NCBI GenBank assembly: GCA_964482055.1
Contig: CAYZVX010000029.1
Span: forward strand, 1 to 30,097
Length of the DNA stretch: 30,097 nucleotides
Direction of reading: 5' to 3'
DNA from: G020354085 sp964482055
Lineage (GTDB): Bacteria > Pseudomonadota > Gammaproteobacteria > Acidiferrobacterales > Sulfurifustaceae
Position 1 is the stretch's first letter; each line of letters starts with the position of its first letter. Below, piece by piece: positions 23,933 through 30,097 of this stretch. The position numbers and the translations under genes were made by a program. Below the pieces are notes generated by a model, which worked only from the letters and a program-made list of their open reading frames with translations, ran no database searches and was not told the DNA's origin.

Positions 23933-25109
23933 CGCCGCTGCCGGCCTGCTCGTGCAGTTGCGCCAGACCGGGCCGATCCCGCTCGCGGCGGACCTGCAGT
24001 GCGCGCCCGGTGAGCTGCTGGCGCTCGTGGGACCGTCCGGCAGCGGCAAGTCGACCATCCTGCGGACCATCGCCGGTCTGTACCGCCCGCAGCACGGGCG
24101 CGTGATGTGTAACGGCGCGCGCTGGTTCGATGCCGATGCCGGCATCGATCTGGCGCCGCAGGCGCGCTCGGTGGGGCTCGTGTTTCAGCACTACGCGCTG
24201 TTTCCGCACCTGCGCGCGCTCGACAATGTCGGGGCGGCGCTCAGCCATGTCGCGCGTGCGCGGCGGACCGATCGCGCGCGCGAACTGCTCGCGCTGGTTC
24301 ACCTTGACGGGCTCGAGCAGCGCTTTCCGGCCGAGCTGTCCGGCGGGCAGCAGCAGCGTGTCGCGCTGGCGCGGGCGCTGGCTCGCGACCCCGCCGTGTT
24401 GCTTTTGGACGAGCCGTTCTCGGCGGTCGATCAGATCACGCGGCGCAAGCTGCAGCGCGAGCTTGCCCAGCTGCGCCGGCGCCTCAAGATGCCGATCGTG
24501 CTGGTGACACACGATCTCGACGAGGCCCGTTTGCTTGCCGACCGCATGTGCATCCTGCACCACGGCCGCACCCTGCGCACGGATGCACCTGCCGAGCTGC
24601 TGGCGCGGCCCGGCAGCGCGCTGGTCGCGCGCCTCGTAGGGCTCACCAACCTGTTCGACGCCACCGTGGGTGGGCATCGGGCGCAGAGCGGCATCACGCA
24701 GCTGGCCTGGGGAGGGCTCATGCTGCAGGCACGGTACGCGCCAGCCTTCGCACCGGGTGCACCGGTAACCTGGGCGATCCCGCCGGAGAACGTGATCCTG
24801 CACCGTCGCGACCGCCCGTCGCGCGGCGAGCACGAGAATCCCGTGCCCGGCGTCATCGAGGAATGCACCGAGCTCGGCGAGATGACGACCGTCAGCATCA
24901 TCGTGGCGCACAAGGATTCCACGCCCTTGTCGATGTCGGTGCCCACGCACGTCGCGCGCCGCAACCGGCTCGCACCCGGCGAGGCCGTCACCGTTTCGCT
25001 GCTCACCGAGGCCATCCACATCATGGCGCCCGAGGCCGAAGCGCGGCCGGGACGGGCGGTCGACCCGGCCGCCACACCGTCACACGCGGCGGCGCAGACC
25101 TCGACATAA
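23925..25109 (+). CDS. modC: Molybdate ABC transporter ATP-binding protein ModC
   Basis: A 394-residue ATPase. Walker A is GPSGSGKST, the Q-loop is VFQHYALFPHL, the signature is LSGGQQQR, Walker B is VLLLDEP and the switch His lies in VTHDLDEA. After the ATPase domain a regulatory C-terminal region (about residues 235-375) carries a MOP/TOBE-like fold, seen in NPVPGVIEECTELGEMTTVSI (read in parts) and LAPGEAVTVSLLTEAIHIM, which in this family can bind molybdate. The last 20 residues are a disordered Ala/Pro/Thr tail. The true ATG at 23925 overlaps the modB stop. It ends 9 bp before the convergent membrane-protein gene. Confidence 0.94.
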   Translation: MADAAAGLLVQLRQTGPIPLAADLQCAPGELLALVGPSGSGKSTILRTIAGLYRPQHGRVMCNGARWFDADAGIDLAPQARSVGLVFQHYALFPHLRALDNVGAALSHVARARRTDRARELLALVHLDGLEQRFPAELSGGQQQRVALARALARDPAVLLLDEPFSAVDQITRRKLQRELAQLRRRLKMPIVLVTHDLDEARLLADRMCILHHGRTLRTDAPAELLARPGSALVARLVGLTNLFDATVGGHRAQSGITQLAWGGLMLQARYAPAFAPGAPVTWAIPPENVILHRRDRPSRGEHENPVPGVIEECTELGEMTTVSIIVAHKDSTPLSMSVPTHVARRNRLAPGEAVTVSLLTEAIHIMAPEAEARPGRAVDPAATPSHAAAQTST

Positions 25110-25118
25110 GGTGCGGCA

Positions 25119-25529
25119 TCAGCCGCGGCGGGTATCGGGCGCAATGCGGCCGCGCAGGAACAGCACGTAATGGCGGTAGCGGCCGGGCATGTGGCTGCTG
25201 ACGGCGCCCAGGAGCAGAGCGGCCATCAGCAGTTCCAGGCGCGCCTCCCAGAGCACCGGCACGAGCGCGGTGAGGATAAGCTTGAGCAGGACGCTCGCGC
25301 CGCGCACCTCGCACAGGACCGCAAGGCTCGCATACAGGTCGGTCGCCAGCAGCAGGAGGCCGGAGGCCACCGTTCCAATCACCCAGGGCGAGAGCACCTC
25401 CGGCGGCTGATCGAACAGCACCCCGCCGACCAGCACACCGCCGGTGAATATGTGCGTGGCGCGCAGCAGCGTGCGCACGCTGCGCCGAAACGGGAAGCTG
25501 CGCGGCGCGGAGGGGAAGAACCGTTGCAT
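25119..25529 (-). CDS. Small integral membrane protein of unknown function
   Basis: I do not recognise it. From the ATG at 25529 it has 136 residues and about four hydrophobic segments: around LLRATHIFTGGVLVGGVLF, VIGTVASGLLLLATDLYASLAVL, LLKLILTALVPVLWEA and LELLMAALLLGAVSSHM. A His sits in the first (ATHIFTGG) and another in the last. The fold resembles small four-helix membrane proteins with possible haem-ligating His residues, but that is only a suggestion. Longer starts at 25571 (ATG) and 25637 (TTG) are possible; none has a strong ribosome site. It lies downstream of the porin in the same direction and converges on modC. Confidence 0.65.
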   Translation of the reverse strand: MQRFFPSAPRSFPFRRSVRTLLRATHIFTGGVLVGGVLFDQPPEVLSPWVIGTVASGLLLLATDLYASLAVLCEVRGASVLLKLILTALVPVLWEARLELLMAALLLGAVSSHMPGRYRHYVLFLRGRIAPDTRRG

Positions 25530-25777
25530 GAGCGCGTCTCTGCCGGGTGGGTCGGACCGCGATAGCTTCATGTGGTACGCACGGCTCGTCGGCGGGTCGG
25601 TCAGTTCGCGGTCGTCCCGGTCCGTATCCGCGCTCAAGGCGGGCCTGTCGCCGCAGGGGCTGCTGTGCTTGGCGATTGTTGCGACGATCGCGGCCCGGCG
25701 TTCCGAGACGTGCGACCTCGGGGAATTCTATCCTGACAGGCGAATTGCCGCGGCATGCCTTGCGCACCGCGTCCGCG

Positions 25778-25810
25778 CCGTGGCGCCGTGTGCGGGAGGT
25801 GGCGCCACGG
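25778..25810 (-). repeat. Second hairpin downstream of the porin
   Basis: CCGTGGCGCC (25778-25787) pairs perfectly with GGCGCCACGG (25801-25810), loop 13 nt. With the hairpin at 25818-25845 it forms a tandem structure. The remaining 330 bp between porin and membrane-protein gene (25530-25858) hold no other gene I can support. Confidence 0.5.
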
Positions 25811-25817
25811 ACCGCGA

Positions 25818-25845
25818 GGCACCCGCACCGAACGGTGCGGGTGCC
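25818..25845 (-). terminator. Strong hairpin just after the porin stop
   Basis: GGCACCCGCACC (25818-25829) pairs perfectly with GGTGCGGGTGCC (25834-25845) around a 4-nt loop, starting 13 nt beyond the porin stop. No T-run follows, so it may protect the mRNA 3' end or end transcription weakly. Confidence 0.6.
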
Positions 25846-25858
25846 GACTGCGGCAGCG

Positions 25859-26911
25859 TTACCAGGTCTTGGAGAAGTCGTATACGAAGCCGATGGAGAT
25901 ACTGGAGGGGTCTTTTCCGGGGGCTGCCACCCCCACATCCTTGCCGTGGCCCCAGTTCGTTGCGCTGAACGAAGCGTTCGGATCGTTGTCCACCGTGGCG
26001 TAGGCGATGTATACCGTGGCGTTCTTGCTCAGGCTGTAATCGAAGCCGATCGCCCATCCGGTGGCACCACTGTCGGGAACATTGTCAGCGGCATCGGCGT
26101 TGGTGTACTGGGCCTTCAACATGCCATCGCCCAGCTTGAAGCCCGCCCCGACCGTCCAGATCGTGCGGTCCCGGCCGGAGACGTTGTCCTCGTTGCTGTT
26201 CTGCTGGTACAGCGCCTGCACCACATGGCCGCCGCCAAAGGTGAAACCGGCGCTCACGACCGCCGCCTTCTTGTTCTCTGCGGTTGACCCGTCACCGAAC
26301 TCGAACAGGTACCCCGCGAGCGACAGGCCACCGGTGGCGAAGCGCAACGCGATGCCGGTGCTGTCTTCCGCGGTTGTGGCTGTCGAGTTCTCGGGAACAT
26401 AGGTGAGGGCGGCGGAAAGGCCGCCGAAGGCTGGCGTGATGTAATGCAATGCACCGTCCGCGCGGCCCGGGTACTGGGCACCGGTGAACGAGCCGACATC
26501 ACCCACCTGGTCAGCAAAGAGATTGGCGTCGTACAACCACTGGTTCGCGGCCGGCAGCCGGCCCGCGATGACGGTACCGAACCCGCCCTTGATCCCCGCG
26601 TAGGAGTCGCGTGCCCGGCTGAAGAGCTGCCCGCCGGAATTGGCGCCGCCGTTGCCGTCGTTGGTACCTTCGCCGGTTGCCGATACCCCGCTCTCAAGCT
26701 GAAAAACGCCGGTCACGCCTTGGCCGAAGTCCGTTGAGCCCTTCACGCCGAGGCGCGATGAGTTCGACGCCACGAAGACGCCGCTGTCGGTGCCGTCATC
26801 CGAGTTGTCAACCGAAATATGCGCCTTGCCGTACAACGTGAGGTCGGCGAATGCCGCCGTCGGCAGCGCGAGTACCGCCCCCAATGTCACTGCGATGAGT
26901 CTATTGGTCAC
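25859..26911 (-). CDS. Gram-negative general porin
   Basis: An outer-membrane beta-barrel of 350 residues. The Sec signal VTNRLIAVTLGAVLALPTAA ends in FA before mature DLTLYGKAHISVD, the usual porin opening. Later motifs are SRLGVKGSTDFGQGV and the loop-3-like DSYAGIKGGFGTVIAGR, and alternating polar/hydrophobic strands run to the end. The final residue is Trp rather than the more common Phe. I chose the GTG at 26911 because AAGGAGG lies seven bases upstream; the open frame reaches 27061 without a better start. Trimeric porins let small solutes cross the outer membrane. Upstream are a sigma-54 promoter and two palindromes matching the arx region, so it may admit arsenite, release arsenate, or admit molybdate. 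Confidence 0.9.
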   Translation of the reverse strand: MTNRLIAVTLGAVLALPTAAFADLTLYGKAHISVDNSDDGTDSGVFVASNSSRLGVKGSTDFGQGVTGVFQLESGVSATGEGTNDGNGGANSGGQLFSRARDSYAGIKGGFGTVIAGRLPAANQWLYDANLFADQVGDVGSFTGAQYPGRADGALHYITPAFGGLSAALTYVPENSTATTAEDSTGIALRFATGGLSLAGYLFEFGDGSTAENKKAAVVSAGFTFGGGHVVQALYQQNSNEDNVSGRDRTIWTVGAGFKLGDGMLKAQYTNADAADNVPDSGATGWAIGFDYSLSKNATVYIAYATVDNDPNASFSATNWGHGKDVGVAAPGKDPSSISIGFVYDFSKTW

Positions 26912-27020
26912 GAGTTGCCTCCTTAGTGTTGGTAGTGTTGGTCCCGCGCGTCGCGAGCACGCCCCCCGCCCCGCGCTCATGGCGCACGCGCAGGAAGGCG
27001 CGTTGCACCGGCGATGCATA

Positions 27021-27036
27021 TGCAAGCCGTGTTCCA
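27021..27036 (-). promoter_or_regulatory. Sigma-54 promoter of the porin gene
   Basis: Minus strand reads TGGAACA-CGGC-TTGCA. GG and GC are 10 bp apart; two bases of the -24 half differ from TGGCACG. Transcription would start near 27010, leaving a leader of about 100 nt before the GTG at 26911. Confidence 0.65.
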
Positions 27037-27126
27037 TGCGGGCTGCGTTGCGTCGATGCAACGGAAAGTTGTGGAATAGGCACGGATACGGGGCTCTGCC
27101 ACGTCGGTGCGCGCAGGTGCCTGCAC

Positions 27127-27190
27127 GCGAAGTTACGTATCCGTAACTTCGCGAGGCGAGATCGTTACCGTCACGTTACTGAATCGTAAT
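27127..27190. promoter_or_regulatory. Two putative ArxR activator sites upstream of the porin
   Basis: A perfect 11-bp inverted repeat, GCGAAGTTACG / CGTAACTTCGC (27127-27137 and 27142-27152), contains GTTAC-gtatcc-GTAAC. A second site, GTTAC-tgaatc-GTAAT, is at 27175-27190, and an extra half-site GTTAC is at 27164. Both share TTAC-N6-GTAA with the arx-moaA region. They lie about 130 and 172 bp upstream of the predicted start. The rest of the 424-bp gap (26912-27335) shows no gene. Confidence 0.7.
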
Positions 27191-27335
27191 CCTTGGGGCG
27201 GGGACAAAAGCGGTCGAGAATGGGAAAGCGTGTCGTGGGCGCATGCCGTTGAATGTTGACCATGCATGCACGCGCGGCGGTCGACTAGAGGCCGTACCCT
27301 GCATCATCCGCGCTGGGCCGCGTCTGCGCGCTCGA

Positions 27336-28733
27336 TCAGGACGCCTTCAGCTCGAGCGCCATCTGTTCGCACACCTCCTTGGCGTCGCCGAAAATGATCG
27401 AGCAGTTGTCCTGGTAGAAGAGCAGGTTGTCCACGCCCGAGTAACCGGGCTTCATCGAGCGCTTGATGAAGAACACGTGCTTGGCCTTGCCGGCCTCCAG
27501 GATCGGCATGCCGTAGATCGGGCTCGACTGCTGGGTCTTGGCGGCGGGGTTGGTGACGTCGTTCGCGCCCACCACCAGCGCAACGTCGGCGGTGGCGAAC
27601 TCCGGGTTGATCTCCTCCATCTCGGTGACGCGGTCGTAGGGCACATCGGCCTCGGCGAGCAGCACGTTCATGTGCCCGGGCATGCGCCCGGCGACCGGGT
27701 GGATCGCGAACTTCACCTCCACGCCCTTGTGCTCGAGGACCTCGAGCAGCTCCTTCAGCGCATGCTGCGCTTGCCCCACCGCCATACCGTAACCAGGCAC
27801 GATGATGACCTTGGCGGCGTTGCCCATCAGGAACACTGCGTCCTCGACCGCCGCCGACCTGATGCCCTTGTCGGCGGCCGTAGCCACCGCGGTTTCCGCG
27901 CCGGCGGCGGTGCCGCCGCCGAAGCCGCCGAGCACGATCGAGACGATCGAGCGGTTCATGGCGCGCGACATGATGTAGGAGAGGATCGCCCCCGAGAACC
28001 CGACCAGCGCCCCGGTGATGATGAGCAGCTGGTTGCCGAGCGTGAAGCCGGTCGCGGCCGCGGCCCAGCCGGAATAGGAGTTGAGCATGGACACTACCAC
28101 CGGCATGTCCGCGCCGCCGATCGGCAGGATCACCAGCACGCCCAGCACCGCCGCCACCGCCGTCGCCGCGAGCAGCGCGGCGAAGTGATCGTGCAGCACG
28201 AAATCCGCGCCGAGCGCGAGCACCGCGAGCGCGATCGCGAGGTTGAGCGGATGCTGGCCGCGGAACACCAGGGGTTTGCCGGGCAGCAGCGCCTGCAGCT
28301 TGGCGAAGGCGATGAGCGAGCCGGTAAAGGTGATCGCACCGATGAAGGCACCGGCGAAGATCTCGGCCATCAGCACCTTGCCGGGCGTGGCGGCGCGCGC
28401 GTGCGTGAGCCAGGTGCCAATGGCAACCAGCACCGCCGCCAGCCCGACGAAGCTGTGCAGCATCGCCACCAGCTGCGGCATTGCCGTCATGCGGATTCTG
28501 GCCGCTACCACGCTGCCGATCACCGCGCCACCGGCCAGGCCGGCCACGATCCAGGTGTAGGACTTGACCGCCGGATCGAGCAGCGTCGCCACCACCGCGA
28601 GCGCCATGCCGCCCACGGCATAGGCGTTGCCGCGGCGCGCCGTCATCGGATGCGTCAGGCCCTTGAGCCCGAGGATGAAGAGCGCCGCCGCGGCGAGGTA
28701 GGCGGCCGCAAGCGCCTGGGCGCCGAGCGTCAC
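27336..28733 (-). CDS. pntB: NAD(P) transhydrogenase subunit beta
   Basis: Membrane subunit with the NADP-binding domain III of the proton-translocating transhydrogenase, which makes NADPH from NADH using the proton gradient. The 465 residues include about eight or nine membrane segments and, in the C-terminal soluble domain, GYGMAVGQAQHAL (nucleotide-binding loop), HPVAGRMPGHMNVLLAEADVPYD in parts, and VGANDVTNPAA. The GTG start at 28733 overlaps the pntAB stop. The gene ends in KAS. No clear terminator is seen beyond it. Confidence 0.95.
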   Translation of the reverse strand: MTLGAQALAAAYLAAAALFILGLKGLTHPMTARRGNAYAVGGMALAVVATLLDPAVKSYTWIVAGLAGGAVIGSVVAARIRMTAMPQLVAMLHSFVGLAAVLVAIGTWLTHARAATPGKVLMAEIFAGAFIGAITFTGSLIAFAKLQALLPGKPLVFRGQHPLNLAIALAVLALGADFVLHDHFAALLAATAVAAVLGVLVILPIGGADMPVVVSMLNSYSGWAAAATGFTLGNQLLIITGALVGFSGAILSYIMSRAMNRSIVSIVLGGFGGGTAAGAETAVATAADKGIRSAAVEDAVFLMGNAAKVIIVPGYGMAVGQAQHALKELLEVLEHKGVEVKFAIHPVAGRMPGHMNVLLAEADVPYDRVTEMEEINPEFATADVALVVGANDVTNPAAKTQQSSPIYGMPILEAGKAKHVFFIKRSMKPGYSGVDNLLFYQDNCSIIFGDAKEVCEQMALELKAS

Positions 28734-29026
28734 GGCGCCTCCCGTTTCTTCTTCCTGAACATGGCGAGCATGCGGTTCGTGACCGCGAAGCCGCCGAAGA
28801 TGTTGATCGAGGCGAGCAGCACCGCCACGAACCCGAGCGCCTCGGTGACCGGCCTGCCGTCACCGAAACCCGCGACCAGGATCGCGCCGACCACGACGAT
28901 CCCCGAGATCGCGTTGGTGAGCGAGATGAGCGGCGTGTGCAGCGAGGGCGTGACGCCCCACACCACCCAGTAGCCCACGAAACAGGCGAGCACGAACACG
29001 TACAGCGCGACCATCGCCTCGGTCAT
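28730..29026 (-). CDS. pntAB: NAD(P) transhydrogenase subunit alpha, membrane part
   Basis: A 98-residue protein with three membrane segments, equal to the C-terminal membrane region of E. coli PntA. In this organism the alpha subunit is split into two genes, as in Rhodospirillum rubrum. Family sequence TPLISLTNAISGIVVVGAI is clear, and a basic tail FRKKKREAP ends the protein. Its ATG overlaps the pntAA stop by four bases. Confidence 0.93.
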   Translation of the reverse strand: MTEAMVALYVFVLACFVGYWVVWGVTPSLHTPLISLTNAISGIVVVGAILVAGFGDGRPVTEALGFVAVLLASINIFGGFAVTNRMLAMFRKKKREAP

Positions 29027-30097
29027 GGCTTGCCTGCCGTCTTCTTCGCGGTCTTGGTGGTCTCGAAGCGCACCTGGCCGCGGTGGATGATGAGCGTCAT
29101 GGCGGTGAGTTCATCGGCATAGAAGTCCTTGAACGCCAATCCAGCGTCGGTCTTCTCCAGCATCTGCATCAGGAAGTTGTACAGGTTGCGCGCGAAGAAG
29201 TTGCTGGCATCCGATGGCATGAGCGCGGGGAAGTTGGTGTAGCCGCACAAGATGACGCCGTGTTTGTTGACGATGCGGTCAGCTTCGGTGAGCGGGCAGT
29301 TGCCGCCGCTGCCCGCAGCCATGTCCACGATTACCGCACCCTCGTGCATCGCCTTGACCGCATCCTCGGTGATCAGCACCGGCGCCGGCATGCACGGGAT
29401 CAGGGCCGTGGAGATGATGACATCGGCCTTCTTCAGTTCCTCTTGTAGCATTGCCTGCTGTTTCTTCTGCGCCTCGGGTGAGAGCGCCTTGGCATAGCCG
29501 CCATTGCCGGCGCCGGACTCGCCCACGTCGAACTCGATGAACCTGGCGCCGAGCGACTGCACCTGCTCCTTCACCTCCGGGCGCACGTCATAGGCCCACA
29601 CCTGCGCGCCCAGGCGCCGCGCGGTGGCGATCGCCTGCAGGCCCGCGACTCCCGCGCCGAGCACGACCACGCGCGCGGGTTTGGCCGAGCCCGCCGAGGT
29701 CATCATCAGCGGCAGGAACCGCCCGTACAGCCGCGCGGCCTCGAGCACGGCGCGGTAACCGGCGATGTTGGCTTGCGAGGACAGCACGTCCATGGTCTGC
29801 GCGCGCGACAGGCGCGGCAGCATCTCGAGGGCGAAACTATCCACGCCCTGCGCGGCGAGCGCATCGAAGGTGCCGTCGTCGTGGCACATGTCGAGAAGCG
29901 AGATCAGCACTGCCCCGCGCTTCATGTGCCGGATTTCGTCGAAGGTCGGTTTGTGGACCTTGAACACGATGTCGGCGCCGAGCGCGCCAGCATGGTCCAC
30001 CAGCACGGCGCCGGCCTCGCGGTAGGCTTCGTCGGTGAAATGGGCACCGAATCCGGCGCCGGCCTCGACGGCGACTTCGAGGCCGGCGGCGCGCAGC
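29023..30097 (-). CDS. pntAA: NAD(P) transhydrogenase subunit alpha, NAD-binding part (5' end missing)
   Basis: Soluble NAD(H)-binding domain I. The frame continues past the right edge of the window, so about 15-20 N-terminal residues are missing; 357 residues are visible. The dinucleotide fold is seen in VVVLGAGVAGLQAIATARRLGA (read in parts), and RDQ-loop equivalent and mobile-loop regions are present around SSQANIAGYRAVLEAA and KADVIISTALIPCMPAP. It ends with a Lys-rich tail (KTAKKTAGKP). The gene leads a three-gene operon with pntAB and pntB. Identity is secure. Confidence 0.94.
   Translation of the reverse strand, partial: LRAAGLEVAVEAGAGFGAHFTDEAYREAGAVLVDHAGALGADIVFKVHKPTFDEIRHMKRGAVLISLLDMCHDDGTFDALAAQGVDSFALEMLPRLSRAQTMDVLSSQANIAGYRAVLEAARLYGRFLPLMMTSAGSAKPARVVVLGAGVAGLQAIATARRLGAQVWAYDVRPEVKEQVQSLGARFIEFDVGESGAGNGGYAKALSPEAQKKQQAMLQEELKKADVIISTALIPCMPAPVLITEDAVKAMHEGAVIVDMAAGSGGNCPLTEADRIVNKHGVILCGYTNFPALMPSDASNFFARNLYNFLMQMLEKTDAGLAFKDFYADELTAMTLIIHRGQVRFETTKTAKKTAGKP

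Noticed and set aside
27243..28973. 576-codon open frame opposite pntB and pntAB
   Set aside because: Shadow of the transhydrogenase genes; His/Arg/Gln-rich and without a known fold.

Overview
This is a GC-rich proteobacterial chromosome segment, most likely from a gammaproteobacterium in the broad sense. The evidence is a Gram-negative trimeric porin, a proton-translocating transhydrogenase, PhoB-type promoters and sigma-54 promoters. The genus cannot be read from the window. No mobile elements, rRNA or tRNA genes were seen.

Layout. (1) 1-10164 is a phosphate and polyphosphate block: the 3' end of an unrecognised gene, ppx (+), then on the minus strand ppk1, a thioredoxin, a Cys-cluster protein of unknown function, phoU, pstB, pstA, pstC and pstS. 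Three PhoB boxes made of 11-bp direct repeats lie upstream of pstS, pstC and ppk1. (2) 10201-17317 (minus) is an operon for anaerobic arsenite oxidation of the Arx type: arxB', arxA, arxB, arxC, arxD and a small membrane-anchored c-type cytochrome. The catalytic subunit has a Tat signal, a C-X2-C-X3-C-X27-C cluster motif and the GRGWG motif reported for ArxA. (3) 17696-25109 (plus, divergent) holds moaA, arxX, arxS, arxR, modA, modB and modC: molybdenum cofactor synthesis, an arsenite-type sensor system with a sigma-54 activator, and molybdate uptake. (4) 25119-26911 (minus) holds a small membrane protein and a porin. (5) 27336-30097 (minus) holds pntB, pntAB and a partial pntAA.

Main observation. 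A palindrome TTAC-N6-GTAA occurs twice between the divergent arx and moaA operons and twice upstream of the porin. Each of the three transcription units also has a correctly spaced -24/-12 sigma-54 promoter (GG-N10-GC). ArxR carries the GAFTGA loop of sigma-54 activators. I infer one ArxR/sigma-54 regulon joining arsenite oxidase, its molybdenum supply, its own sensor genes and an outer-membrane porin about 10 kb away.

How the parts fit: ModABC and MoaA supply the cofactor of ArxA; ArxB and ArxC would pass electrons to the quinone pool; ArxXSR would sense arsenite; the porin may admit the substrate or release the product. The adjacent Pst/PhoU/Ppk/Ppx block would keep phosphate uptake going when arsenate, its structural analogue, is produced.
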